Positions 1 to 8,190 of a DNA stretch of 64,000 nt are shown here, piece by piece. The DNA lies in contig NZ_JAVAMB010000015.1 of NCBI RefSeq assembly GCF_030730925.1, positions 1 through 64,000 on the forward strand, read 5' to 3'. How positions within the stretch are numbered: position 1 is the stretch's first letter; each line of letters starts with the position of its first letter. The position numbers and the translations under genes were made by a program. The notes beneath the pieces were generated by a model. The model was not told the DNA's origin. It saw only the letters and a program-made list of their open reading frames with translations, and made no database searches. The DNA is from Flavobacterium sp. DG2-3 (GTDB lineage Bacteria; Bacteroidota; Bacteroidia; Flavobacteriales; Flavobacteriaceae).

Positions 1-45
1 AAAGACCGCATCAGGGAATTGATGGAAAAACACCAATTGATATGA
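1..45 (+). CDS. 3' end of an upstream gene (partial)
   Basis: The first 45 bases read in frame as 14 residues ending in RELMEKHQLI and then TGA. This could be the tail of a gene that begins outside the window. The fragment is too short to identify, and the only support is an open frame followed by a stop and AT-rich intergenic sequence. Confidence 0.3.
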   Translation, partial: KDRIRELMEKHQLI

Positions 46-269
46 AAAATCTGTTACCGAAATAAATGACTTTTACAGAAATGACAAAAAATGCGGTTAC
101 TTGATGTGTAAATCAAACAAAATCTGCTCTATCTGCAAAATCTGCGTGAAACACTTCTACATACTAATTAAAAACAAAAACTTCGCGTTCTTAGCGTAAT
201 TCTTTGCGAACTTTGCGGTTAAAAACATTTTTCGTTACTTTTACTTCTCCAACATTACAACACTCCAAA

Positions 270-1430
270 ATGAAAATACTACTCCTAGGTTCAGGCGAAT
301 TAGGCAAAGAATTCACTATCGCCGCACAAAGAATCGGACAAACCATAATCGCAGTTGACAGTTACGAAAACGCACCCGCAATGCAAGTCGCACACGGATT
401 TGAAGTAATCAACATGCTCGACGGCGAAGCACTTGACCGAATCGTAGCCAAACACCAACCCGATTTTATCGTACCCGAAATAGAAGCCATTCGCACCGAA
501 CGTTTTTACGATTACGAAAAGCAAGGCATTACTGTTGTTCCTTCAGCGAAAGCGGCCAACTTTACCATGAATCGTAAAGCAATCCGTGATTTAGCAGCAA
601 AAGAATTAGGTTTAAAAACCGCCAAATATCAATACGCTACTTCTGCCGAAGAATTACAAAAAGCCGTTGCAGAAGTCGGAATCCCGTGTGTGGTAAAACC
701 TTTGATGTCTTCATCAGGAAAAGGACAATCGACAATAAAAAGTGACGAAGATATTCTAAAAGCTTGGGAATATGCCGTTGCAGGTTCACGTGGCGATGTG
801 ATTGAAGTTATTGTAGAAGCTTTTGTAAATTTCAATTCAGAAATCACACTTTTAACGATTACTCAAAATAACAATCCGACACTTTTTTGCGCACCAATTG
901 GTCACAGACAAGAAAGAGGTGATTATCAGGAAAGCTGGCAGCCGGCTTTAGTTTCAGAAAAAGATTTGTACGAAGCTCAGGATATGGCTGAAAAAATTAC
1001 CGAAGCGCTTGGCGGTGCCGGACTTTTTGGTGTTGAATTTTTCTTAACCAATGAAGGCGTTTATTTCTCTGAACTTTCTCCGCGTCCGCACGATACTGGA
1101 ATGGTTACTTTGGCGGGAACACAGAATTTCAACGAATTCGAATTGCATTTAAGAGCCATTTTAAGTCTTCCAATTTTCGAAATCACTTTAGAAAAAGCGG
1201 GAGCTAGTGCTGTAATTTTAGCATCTGAAGATTCGACAAATCCAACTTTTACCGGAATTGAAAAAGTAGCCGCTTTACCAAAAACTGATTTCAGGATTTT
1301 TGGAAAACCAACTTCTAGACCGTATCGCAGAATGGGCGTTGCTTTAAGCTCAGATTCTTTAAATACTCCAATCGAAGAAATAACCGAACGCGCCAAAGCA
1401 ACTGCAAAATTAATAACAGTAAATTCTTAA
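270..1430 (+). CDS. purT: Formate-dependent phosphoribosylglycinamide formyltransferase PurT
   Basis: PurT is an ATP-grasp enzyme that makes formyl-GAR from GAR, formate and ATP, the third step of purine synthesis, without using formyl-tetrahydrofolate. The protein of 386 residues has the usual family length. It opens with the nucleotide-binding GSGELGKE (residues 7-14) and carries the ATP-grasp loop KPLMSSSGKGQS (about 143-154) and a C-terminal ELSPRPHDTGM segment typical of PurT/PurK. I chose ATG 270 because homologues begin MKxLLLGSGELGKE; the frame is open to 204, but that extension has no family character. A small exported protein gene starts two bases after the stop, so the two are probably co-transcribed. 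Confidence 0.96.
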   Translation: MKILLLGSGELGKEFTIAAQRIGQTIIAVDSYENAPAMQVAHGFEVINMLDGEALDRIVAKHQPDFIVPEIEAIRTERFYDYEKQGITVVPSAKAANFTMNRKAIRDLAAKELGLKTAKYQYATSAEELQKAVAEVGIPCVVKPLMSSSGKGQSTIKSDEDILKAWEYAVAGSRGDVIEVIVEAFVNFNSEITLLTITQNNNPTLFCAPIGHRQERGDYQESWQPALVSEKDLYEAQDMAEKITEALGGAGLFGVEFFLTNEGVYFSELSPRPHDTGMVTLAGTQNFNEFELHLRAILSLPIFEITLEKAGASAVILASEDSTNPTFTGIEKVAALPKTDFRIFGKPTSRPYRRMGVALSSDSLNTPIEEITERAKATAKLITVNS

Positions 1431-1432
1431 TT

Positions 1433-1753
1433 ATGAAAAATATAATCTTAGCAGCATTTTTATTTATCGGTATTGCTGTAAACGCACAAGACAAAAAGAA
1501 ATTTGACAAACCAACAATCGTAGAAGCTTCATGCGGAGAATGCCAATTTGGTATGAAAGGCAATAGCTGTGATTTAGCCGTTCGCATTGACGGAAAAAGC
1601 TATTTTGTTGACGGAACAACCATTCACGATCATGGTGATGCACATTCTGAAAAAGGATTTTGCAATGCCATCAACAAAGCTTTAGTAACAGGAGAAATAA
1701 AAGGAAATCGTTTTAAAGCGACTTCATTCACTTTAATAGACGATAAAAAATAA
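1433..1753 (+). CDS. Small exported cysteine-containing protein (DUF6370-like)
   Basis: A 106-residue protein with a signal peptide (MKNIILAAFLFIGIAVNAQ, cleavage near residue 19). The mature part has a CGECQFGMKGNSC cluster, an HDHGDAH histidine motif and one later Cys. The Cys/His pattern suggests metal or redox chemistry in the periplasm, but that is inference. It matches my memory of the flavobacterial DUF6370 family, which has no assigned function. The gene starts 2 bp after purT and its stop overlaps the next start codon (TAATG), so it probably belongs to a three-gene operon. Confidence 0.75.
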   Translation: MKNIILAAFLFIGIAVNAQDKKKFDKPTIVEASCGECQFGMKGNSCDLAVRIDGKSYFVDGTTIHDHGDAHSEKGFCNAINKALVTGEIKGNRFKATSFTLIDDKK

Positions 1754-2328
1754 TGGCATTAATTCTTGAAAACATTGCCAAACATGTTTCTTTAACACCA
1801 GAAGAACAGGCGCTTTTTTTATCTAAATTAGAAACAAACACTTATAAAACCAAAACGCTTTTACTTAATGCTGGAGAAGTTTGTAAACATTCGTATTTTG
1901 TGAATTCCGGAATTTTAAGAAGCTTTAATATCAACGATAATATTGTAGAGCACGTTCTTTCTTTTGCGTGTGAAGGCTGGTGGATGAGTGATATGTACAG
2001 TTATTTTTCGCAAAAACCTGGACAGCTTTTTATTGAAGTTTTAGAAGAAGCTGAAGTGGTTTCGTTATCCAAAGAAAATCAGGAACAATTGTATTTGGAA
2101 ATCCCAAAACTGGAACGTTTTTTCAGAATTTTGATTGAAAATTCATTGGTTGCCAATCAGCAAAGATTAATGGACAATTTGAGTTTGCCTGCAGAAGAAC
2201 GTTTTGAAAAATTCACAAAAAAATATGGAACGCTGGTTCATAAAGTGCCTCAAAAACAAATCGCTTCTTTTATTGGCGTAACACCAGAATTTTTCAGTAA
2301 AATGAAAGCAAGATTATTGAAGAAATAG
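1753..2328 (+). CDS. Crp/Fnr-family transcriptional regulator
   Basis: A 191-residue cyclic-nucleotide-binding-fold regulator. The N-terminal beta-roll region includes the typical segment VNSGILRSFNIND (about residues 50-62), and the C-terminal winged helix includes QKQIASFIGVTPEFFSKMKARL (about 168-190). In Bacteroidota these single-domain Crp-like proteins usually lack the residues needed to bind cAMP, so the ligand is unknown. Its ATG overlaps the preceding stop by one base (TAATG), which implies translational coupling. It is one candidate for the factor that binds the shared operator upstream of the pirin and YceI genes, but there is no direct evidence. Confidence 0.88.
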   Translation: MALILENIAKHVSLTPEEQALFLSKLETNTYKTKTLLLNAGEVCKHSYFVNSGILRSFNINDNIVEHVLSFACEGWWMSDMYSYFSQKPGQLFIEVLEEAEVVSLSKENQEQLYLEIPKLERFFRILIENSLVANQQRLMDNLSLPAEERFEKFTKKYGTLVHKVPQKQIASFIGVTPEFFSKMKARLLKK

Positions 2329-2329
2329 T

Positions 2330-2496
2330 TTTTTTGCCACAGATTAAAAGGATTAAAATGATTTAAAAAAAGTTACCACAAATTACGCAAATTCACACAA
2401 ATTAATTTGACTCAAAAATGGATAAAAAATTTGTGCTAATTTGCGTAATTTGTGGTAAAAAAATCTTTTTTAATTTATGAAATCTGTGGCAAAAAA
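2330..2496. repeat. Nested inverted repeat (outer GCCACAGATT, inner ACCACAAATTACGC)
   Basis: The outer arms are a TTTTTTGCCACAGATT-type sequence at the left end and AATCTGTGGCAAAAAA at 2481-2496. The inner arms TACCACAAATTACGCAAATT (2374-2393) and its exact complement (2438-2457) are 20/20 identical. It fills the space between the convergent crp-like gene and aceA. The same two modules recur in reversed nesting order at 9814-9969. Confidence 0.85.
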
Positions 2497-2520
2497 AACA
2501 CGGCTCGAAAACCGTGTTTT
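2495..2520 (-). terminator. Rho-independent terminator of aceA
   Basis: The stem ACACGG/CCGTGT, extended by A/T pairs, encloses a short loop. Read on the minus strand it is followed by an uninterrupted T run. It lies 7 bp past the aceA stop and could also end transcription arriving from the left. Confidence 0.8.
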
Positions 2521-2526
2521 TATGAA

Positions 2527-3807
2527 TTAAAATTGCTCAACCTCTGTAGAATGTTCCATTGCTGTTATGGCTGATTTTCCGAGCATAACTGTGTTTTGAA
2601 CAGCATCAAAATAAGAAGTTCCCACAAAAGCCTGGTGTTTTACAGCTCTGAATCCGTTTTTTTGTAAAGCGAATTCTCTTTCCTGCAATTCAGAATAACC
2701 TGCCATTCCGCGTTCTTTGTACGCTCTTGATAATTCAAACATACTCGTGTTTAAAGCATGGAAACCTGCCAACGTAATGAATTGGAAAGCATAGCCCATT
2801 GCAGCCAAATCTTCCCTGAACGTTCCCATTTCGGCAACAGATAATTTCGCAGCCCAGTTGAAAGAAGGCGAACAATTATACGCCAACATTTTATCTGGGA
2901 ATTCCTTTTTCATCGCTTTTGCAAACTTTCTTGCATAATCTAAATCAGGATTACTGGTTTCCATCCAAATCAAATCAGCATACGGTGCGTAACTTAATCC
3001 GCGGGCAATTCCCTGCTCGATTCCGTTGTTTACATAGAAAAAACCTTCGCTGGTTTTCTCACCTGTTATAAATTTTCGATCTCTTGGATCAGCATCGCTG
3101 GTTAATAAATTAGCTGCATCAGCATCGGTTCTCGCAACGATTAAAGTTGGAACGCCCATAACGTCAGATGCTAAACGCGCTGCAATCAGTTTATTAATTG
3201 CTTCTTGTGTCGGCACCAAAACTTTCCCACCTAAGTGTCCGCATTTTTTAGCTGAACTTAATTGATCCTCAAAATGAACTCCAGAAGCTCCAGCTTCAAT
3301 CATCGATTTCATTAATTCGAAAGCATTTAAATTTCCTCCAAAACCAGCTTCGGCATCGGCTACAATCGGAACTAAATAATCTTTTTTATCTTCAATATTA
3401 TTCACGGTCTGAATTTGATCAGCGCGCAATAAAGCATTGTTAATTTTTTTAACCACCATCGGAACGCTATTTACAGGGTAAAGCGATTGATCTGGATACA
3501 TTTCTCCCGCCAGATTCGCGTCGGCAGCAACTTGCCATCCACTTAAATAAATCGCTTCTAAACCAGCATCGACTTCCTGAATAGCCTGATTTCCAGTTAA
3601 AGCGCCCAACCCGGCAACATAATCCTGACTTTTTAACTTTTTCCATAATTTCTGCGCTCCCATTTTAGCAATAGAATGCTCAATTTGATACGAACCCTGA
3701 AGCGTCACTACTTCTGCAGCGGTATAAGGACGTTCAACGCCTTTCCATCTCGGGTTCGTAATCCAATCGTTAATCAATTCCTGAATTCTGTCTTCTGTTG
3801 TTTTCAT
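2527..3807 (-). CDS. aceA: Isocitrate lyase AceA
   Basis: Isocitrate lyase splits isocitrate into glyoxylate and succinate, the first step of the glyoxylate shunt, which allows growth on acetate and fatty acids. The protein is 426 residues, the usual bacterial length. The active-site motif KKCGHLGGK is intact with catalytic Cys189, and the Mg-binding DAEAGFGG lies at 151-158. The conserved N-terminal WKGVERPYTAAEV is present. It lies downstream of malate synthase on the same strand, separated by 274 bp that contain an inverted repeat, so the two may be only partly co-transcribed. Confidence 0.97.
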   Translation of the reverse strand: MKTTEDRIQELINDWITNPRWKGVERPYTAAEVVTLQGSYQIEHSIAKMGAQKLWKKLKSQDYVAGLGALTGNQAIQEVDAGLEAIYLSGWQVAADANLAGEMYPDQSLYPVNSVPMVVKKINNALLRADQIQTVNNIEDKKDYLVPIVADAEAGFGGNLNAFELMKSMIEAGASGVHFEDQLSSAKKCGHLGGKVLVPTQEAINKLIAARLASDVMGVPTLIVARTDADAANLLTSDADPRDRKFITGEKTSEGFFYVNNGIEQGIARGLSYAPYADLIWMETSNPDLDYARKFAKAMKKEFPDKMLAYNCSPSFNWAAKLSVAEMGTFREDLAAMGYAFQFITLAGFHALNTSMFELSRAYKERGMAGYSELQEREFALQKNGFRAVKHQAFVGTSYFDAVQNTVMLGKSAITAMEHSTEVEQF

Positions 3808-3899
3808 AAATGTTATAGTTAAGAGTGGTTAGTAAGTAATTGTGTTCAGTTCTCAGTTTTTGAGTGTTCAGCCTGAACTGGAATGTAATTTGTGCTTAA

Positions 3900-4063
3900 T
3901 TTTTTAAACACATAGAGACATAGTTTTTCTTTGTCTACAGAGGCGTTTCACTTTTGTAAATACACATAGCTAATCGCAAACTACTATGTGTGAAAAACTA
4001 GTTTTTTTTCAAAATCTTTTATTCAAAACTTAGAAAAATCTATGTTTCTATGTGTTTAAAAAA
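3900..4063. repeat. Inverted repeat between aceB and aceA
   Basis: The 24-bp arms at 3900-3923 and 4040-4063 (core AAACACATAGAxACATAG) are complementary at 23 of 24 positions. An inner pair CACATAG/CTATGTG lies at 3963-3969 and 3984-3990. It could form a large hairpin in an aceB-aceA transcript and change the ratio of the two products; that role is inferred. Confidence 0.8.
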
Positions 4064-4081
4064 TTTAGCTCAACAGTTTTT

Positions 4082-5683
4082 TTATAAATATTTGTAGCAC
4101 GGAATCGTCAAAAAGTCAACGAAATCAGGATTTACAACTAAGCGTTCCAAAACTTTTTCAGCTAACGGAAATTGCTGTTCTTCGTGTTTTTCTTCGCCCA
4201 ATTCGGTTTTGATTTTTTGGAATTCATCTAAAGCCAATTCGTGATAATAAGCCAAATCTAATTTTCGGCCGTTATCCAAAACCACTTTATTCTGAAGCCA
4301 TTGCCACAACTGTGATCTCGAAATTTCGGCTGTGGCAGCATCTTCCATCAAATTATGCAACGCCGCTGCGCCTTGTCCGTTTAACCACGAAGCGAGATAC
4401 AAAACACCAACATTGATGTTTTTTCGAACACCATTTTCTGTAATTAATCCAATTGGCGGTTCAATCAAATCTTCTTCTGTAATTTTTCTGTTTTCTCTTT
4501 TTACATGAATCTGATTTGGCGTCGGCATTCCTTTATCAAAAATTTCTTTAGCAATTGAAACCAAATCCGGATGCGCTACCCAAGTTCCGTCATGTCCGTT
4601 TCGAACTTCACGCTCTTTATCGGCTCTTACTTTCGCGAAAGCGAAAGCATTAGCTTCTTCATTATTCCGAATCGGAATCTGCGCTGCCATTCCGCCAATC
4701 GCATGGATTCCGCGTTTATGACATCTTTGAATAACCAAATTAGAATACGCATTCATAAAAGGCGAAGTCATAGTTACCTGATCACGATCTGGAACAATAA
4801 ATTTTGGATTTTTTCTGAACTTTTTGATGTACGAGAAAATATAATCCCAACGTCCGCAGTTTAAGCCAACGATATGTTCTTTCAATTCATAAATAATTTC
4901 GTCGAGCTGAAAACTTGCCGTAATAGTTTCAATTAAAACCGTCACTTTTATCGTTCCTCTTTTTAGTTTCAGATAATCCTCAGTAAAATCAATTACCGAA
5001 TTCCACCAGCGCGCTTCTAAGTAATGTTCTAATTTCGGAATGTAGAAATATGGTCCAGAATGATTTTCTAAAAGCCTTTTATGATTGTGAAAAACGTACA
5101 AACCAAAATCGATCAAAGATCCCGAAGCTTCATTTCCTTCAATCAAAATGTGCTTTTCTGGAAGATGCAGACCTCTAGGACGAACAATTAAAACAGCCGT
5201 TTTCTCTTTTAAATGATACGATTTCTGTTTCACCAAATCGGTGTAGGTAATGGTTTTGTTTACCGCATCGATTAAATTTATTTGACCGTCCATCAAATTT
5301 TGCCAAGTCGGTGAAGTGCTGTCTTCAAAATCGGCCATAAAAGTTTTCGCTCCTGAATTCAACGCATTGATAATCATTTTGCGGTCAACCGGTCCAGTAA
5401 TTTCAACTCTGCGATCCAATAAATCTTTCGGAGTTTCTTCAGCTGTCCAATTGCCTTCTCTGACGCTTTTTGTTTCTGGAATAAAAGTCGGCATGACTCC
5501 ATTATCAAAAGCAGTTTGTTTTTGCTCACGCTGTAACAATAACAATTTTCGCTGCGAATCGAATCTTTTGTGTAATTCGATAATAAAAGCAGTTGCTTCT
5601 TCTGTCCAGATTTTTGGATAAGCAAGCTTTTTGTCGGCCAGAATTTCTAAAGCCATTTCAGTAATCTCTAATTGGTTTTTCAT
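4082..5683 (-). CDS. aceB: Malate synthase A AceB
   Basis: Malate synthase condenses glyoxylate with acetyl-CoA to give malate, the second glyoxylate-shunt step. The 533-residue length fits the A isoform. The family signature GLNCGRWDYIFSYIKK is present near residues 270-286, with further conserved blocks ADFEDSTSPTW and RPRGLHLPEKH in the N-terminal half and LNGQGAAALHNLMEDAATAE near the C terminus. It is transcribed away from the RamB-like regulator, and the 209-bp divergent region carries a palindromic operator candidate. A possible minus-strand -7 box (TATCGTTG, 5794-5787) is one base off the consensus. Confidence 0.97.
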   Translation of the reverse strand: MKNQLEITEMALEILADKKLAYPKIWTEEATAFIIELHKRFDSQRKLLLLQREQKQTAFDNGVMPTFIPETKSVREGNWTAEETPKDLLDRRVEITGPVDRKMIINALNSGAKTFMADFEDSTSPTWQNLMDGQINLIDAVNKTITYTDLVKQKSYHLKEKTAVLIVRPRGLHLPEKHILIEGNEASGSLIDFGLYVFHNHKRLLENHSGPYFYIPKLEHYLEARWWNSVIDFTEDYLKLKRGTIKVTVLIETITASFQLDEIIYELKEHIVGLNCGRWDYIFSYIKKFRKNPKFIVPDRDQVTMTSPFMNAYSNLVIQRCHKRGIHAIGGMAAQIPIRNNEEANAFAFAKVRADKEREVRNGHDGTWVAHPDLVSIAKEIFDKGMPTPNQIHVKRENRKITEEDLIEPPIGLITENGVRKNINVGVLYLASWLNGQGAAALHNLMEDAATAEISRSQLWQWLQNKVVLDNGRKLDLAYYHELALDEFQKIKTELGEEKHEEQQFPLAEKVLERLVVNPDFVDFLTIPCYKYL

Positions 5684-5824
5684 AGCTGCAGATTTTAATT
5701 TTTAAGTCATTAAAGAGATTGTCTCTTCAATATTTTGGTTTTGCCGAAAATCACTAAATCATAACTAATTCATAATTAACAAGTTTCAACGATACAATGT
5801 TATAAAAAAGTTTTTTACAAAACA

Positions 5825-5838
5825 AGCGAACGTTCGCT
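5825..5838. promoter_or_regulatory. Perfect 14-bp palindrome, candidate operator of the glyoxylate regulator
   Basis: AGCGAACGTTCGCT is an exact palindrome in the divergent aceB/regulator spacer. It stands out because it is GC-rich inside very AT-rich sequence. It lies just upstream of the weak aceB promoter candidate and about 19 bp before the regulator's -33 TTTG. The location suggests a binding site for the divergently encoded regulator; binding itself is inferred. Confidence 0.6.
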
Positions 5839-5856
5839 AAATTTAAAAAATATTTT

Positions 5857-5888
5857 TTTGGCGATTATTTTTAGATTGTTTACATTTG
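5857..5888 (+). promoter_or_regulatory. Promoter of the glyoxylate regulator gene
   Basis: TTTG at 5857-5860 and TACATTTG at 5881-5888 are separated by 20 bp, a full match to the Bacteroidota -33/-7 promoter. The start codon at 5893 is only 4 bp past the -7 box, so the mRNA may be leaderless. Confidence 0.7.
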
Positions 5889-5892
5889 ATTT

Positions 5893-7374
5893 ATGGATAT
5901 CGAAAAAGACTATATAAAGCTGATTTTTGGGCTAAAAATGAAGCAGGTTCGCACACAAAAGAATCTCTCCCTTTTTGGTTTGGCCAAACTGACCAATCTT
6001 TCAAAATCGTATTTAAACGAGATTGAAAAGGGAAAAAAATATCCCAAAACAGATAAAATTTTGCTTTTATGCGAACATTTAGATGTGCCTTACGACCAAA
6101 TGGTGTCTTTAAAACTCGATAATAACCTCGCTCCGATTGGCGAAATCCTGAAATCTGGAATTTTAAAAGAGATTCCACTGGAACTTTTTGGAATTCAAGA
6201 AGCGGATTTAATTGATATTATTGCGAATGCTCCAGCAAAAGTCAATGCGTTTATCAGTACGATTATCGAAATTGCACAGCATTATAATCTGAGTCGTGAA
6301 AGTTTCTTTTTGGCCGCATTGCGTTCGTATCAGGAAGCGCATAGCAATTATTTTGAAGATCTGGAAGAAAAAGTAATTGCTTTTTCGAAGTCTTTTCAGA
6401 TTAATTTAGATTCTAAAATTAGTGTTGAAGAATTGGAAGCGATTCTCAAAGAAGAATACGAGTATAAAATTGAAGAAATTGCTTTTACCGATCAGGAAGC
6501 TTTGGGCGATTTGCGTTCGATTTATGTTCCGAAGAGCAGAACATTATTGCTTTCAACCGAATTGGATGATCCACAAAAAGCTTTTATTTTAGCCAAAGAA
6601 ATTGCTTATAATTATCTCAAAATATCTGATCGTTTATTGACGTTCAGCTGGATTAAGTTTGAAAATTTTGATCAGGTTCTGAATAATTTCTACGCTTCTT
6701 ATTTTGCTGGTGCTTTGCTTCTGCCGAGAAAATTAGTTATAGATAAAATCAATCTTTTTCTGGAAAATGAAAATCCAAAACCAGAAGAATTTGTTTCGCT
6801 AATTGAAAGTTTTCAAGTTTCACCCGAATCATTTTATCAGCGATTGACGAATTTGTTGCCAAAAGATTTTCAGCTGAAGAATCTTTTCTTCCTGAGATTA
6901 TCTCACAAAATTGGTTCTGATTTTTATCAAATAAATAAAGAATTACACATTACGCACCAGCAGGAACCTCACGCCAATGAGACCAACGAACATTATTGCA
7001 GAAGATGGGTTTCGGTTAAAACTATTGATGAAGCAATCCGTCAAAATAAATCACATTTTTTTGATGCTCAAATATCTAGTTACGCCAATAGCGGAAACGA
7101 ATATTTGGTTTTTTCATCGGCAACAAAAGATCCTTTTGCTGAAAATTATATCAGAAGTATATCAGTTGGGATTTTAATTAATCCGACCATGAAAAAGAAA
7201 TTCAAATTTATTGATGGAAAACCCTTGATAAAACGAATTGTAGGTGTAACTTGTGAAACCTGTGCCGTTGAAAATTGCTTAGAAAGAGCCGCTCCACCAA
7301 TTGTTTTGGAGAAAAAGAAACGTCATGAGAATACCGATGCTGTTGTGCAGCAATTTATTAATCAATACAGCTAG
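5893..7374 (+). CDS. XRE/ScfR-type (RamB-like) regulator of the glyoxylate shunt
   Basis: A 493-residue regulator. It has an N-terminal XRE helix-turn-helix (about 12-68, FGLAKLTNLSKSYLNEIEKG), a central IrrE/ImmA-like domain, and a C-terminal DUF2083-type domain with CETCAVENC (Cys454, 457, 462) followed by RAAPP. This layout is that of the short-chain fatty acyl-CoA regulators RamB, ScfR and PccR, which control acetate and propionate metabolism. Where peptidase-type IrrE proteins have HExxH, this protein reads AKEIAYN, so a zinc peptidase function is unlikely. Its divergence from aceB-aceA strongly suggests that it controls the shunt; whether it activates or represses cannot be read from the sequence. 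Confidence 0.87.
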   Translation: MDIEKDYIKLIFGLKMKQVRTQKNLSLFGLAKLTNLSKSYLNEIEKGKKYPKTDKILLLCEHLDVPYDQMVSLKLDNNLAPIGEILKSGILKEIPLELFGIQEADLIDIIANAPAKVNAFISTIIEIAQHYNLSRESFFLAALRSYQEAHSNYFEDLEEKVIAFSKSFQINLDSKISVEELEAILKEEYEYKIEEIAFTDQEALGDLRSIYVPKSRTLLLSTELDDPQKAFILAKEIAYNYLKISDRLLTFSWIKFENFDQVLNNFYASYFAGALLLPRKLVIDKINLFLENENPKPEEFVSLIESFQVSPESFYQRLTNLLPKDFQLKNLFFLRLSHKIGSDFYQINKELHITHQQEPHANETNEHYCRRWVSVKTIDEAIRQNKSHFFDAQISSYANSGNEYLVFSSATKDPFAENYIRSISVGILINPTMKKKFKFIDGKPLIKRIVGVTCETCAVENCLERAAPPIVLEKKKRHENTDAVVQQFINQYS

Positions 7375-7380
7375 AATCTT

Positions 7381-7740
7381 ATGAAATATATTGCTTTACT
7401 AACAACTCTGTTTTTCATCAACTTCAGTCAGAAAACAGATAAGCTTAATGGCCGTTATAATTATTTAATTGAAGACGATAATTCTTATATCCAAAAAGAT
7501 AAAATTACTTTTAAGGATAGTGTGTTCGTTTTTGATAATAAATACATGCCAAAAGGAAAGGTTTCTTATGGCAATGCAATATTGTTGGAAAACTTCATAA
7601 ATACTAGCTTAGTGATAACTATTCCAAAAGATCAAATCGAAAAAGATACTATTGAATTTTATATGCATGATAAGAATAGTTCTGCTGCGAATTATCTTGA
7701 TGAAGTGACTGGAAAAGGGAAATTGATTAAGATTAAATAG
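7381..7740 (+). CDS. Small exported protein of unknown function
   Basis: A 119-residue protein that I do not recognise. It starts with a hydrophobic signal-like segment (MKYIALLTTLFFINFS) and continues as a beta-rich, Lys/Asp-rich chain with no cysteine, which suggests a small periplasmic protein. It begins 6 bp after the glyoxylate regulator's stop and could be read from the same transcript. No function can be assigned. Confidence 0.6.
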   Translation: MKYIALLTTLFFINFSQKTDKLNGRYNYLIEDDNSYIQKDKITFKDSVFVFDNKYMPKGKVSYGNAILLENFINTSLVITIPKDQIEKDTIEFYMHDKNSSAANYLDEVTGKGKLIKIK

Positions 7741-7767
7741 TTTATTTTAATTTCTTACCACCTGATT

Positions 7768-7873
7768 TTTGTCATTCCGAGGAACGAGGAATCTCCGTTA
7801 GAAACTCGACAAAGATTAGCAATTCACTTTGCGGAGCTACTTGCGAAGATTCCTCGTTCCTCGGAATGACAAA
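7768..7873. repeat. Inverted repeat with 26-bp perfect arms (GTCATTCCGAGGAACGAGG)
   Basis: The arms at 7768-7793 and 7848-7873 are exact reverse complements over 26 bp. The 54-bp loop contains AGAAACTCGACAAAGATT (7800-7817), whose exact complement recurs at 38384-38401. This is an intergenic palindromic repeat of the type scattered through flavobacterial genomes; it is not coding. Confidence 0.9.
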
Positions 7874-7924
7874 CTAAACGGTTAATCTTGTCTATAATAC
7901 CTCTGAAAACAAAAACTTCTAAAT

Positions 7925-7996
7925 TAGCCCCGATAGAAGTGGAAATCCTTTTGTGCCGGGGTTCGGCACAAAAGATTGAAACGGATAGCGGGACTA
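7925..7996 (+). ncRNA. Structured RNA-like element, copy 1
   Basis: The element starts TAGCCCCGATAG and ends GGATAGCGGGACTA; these ends can pair (TAGCCCCG with CGGGACTA). It contains a perfect 10-bp hairpin CTTTTGTGCC/GGCACAAAAG. Related copies lie at 38080-38164 and 47451-47588 and keep the terminal ATAG motifs while the stem sequence changes. It may correspond to the Flavo-1 RNA motif of Flavobacteria, but I cannot confirm that without a covariance-model search. Confidence 0.55.
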
Positions 7997-8115
7997 GACT
8001 TCTTTTGAAAACTAAAATTTCTGCTTCAAAAAATCAATTAGATAATTTGGAAATGTGTCAATTAGATAATTTTACTAAATCTTTAAAACTACAGAAAGAA
8101 TAACTCAGAATCTTT

Positions 8116-8161
8116 CTTAATCTAGGTTAAGTGCTTTTCCTTTACGATGGTGGTATCTTTG
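8116..8161 (+). promoter_or_regulatory. Operator and promoter of the pirin gene
   Basis: The near-palindrome CTTAATCTAGGTTAAG (8116-8131) is followed after 22 bp by the -7 box TATCTTTG (8154-8161). The same palindrome at the same distance lies upstream of the YceI gene. No TTTG is seen at the expected -33 position, and the palindrome centre is at about -41, as for a class II activator site. Confidence 0.75.
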
Positions 8162-8190
8162 TACTATAAAAATAACAAAACGACAAAGTC

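Larger units (their letters stand above)
7741..8115. other. Intergenic repeat region without a convincing gene
   Basis: This gap holds the 26-bp inverted repeat, RNA-like element copy 1 and, at 8052-8072, an exact reverse copy of a 21-bp sequence also found at 25856 and 52867. An open frame at 7888-8103 runs straight through these repeats and is not a believable protein. Confidence 0.8.

Noticed and set aside
204..269. N-terminal extension of PurT
   Set aside because: The extra 22 residues show no similarity to PurT, and the canonical MKxLLLGSG start follows at 270.
3866..3878. Palindrome GTTCAGCCTGAAC upstream of aceA as a second operator
   Set aside because: It does not resemble the aceB palindrome and lies in sequence built from diverged TTCAG/CTGAA repeats, so it is probably a repeat remnant.
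7888..8103. A 71-residue open frame on the plus strand
   Set aside because: It runs through RNA-like element copy 1 and a copy of the recurring 21-bp sequence; its start is inside non-coding repeat DNA and the translation has no protein character.
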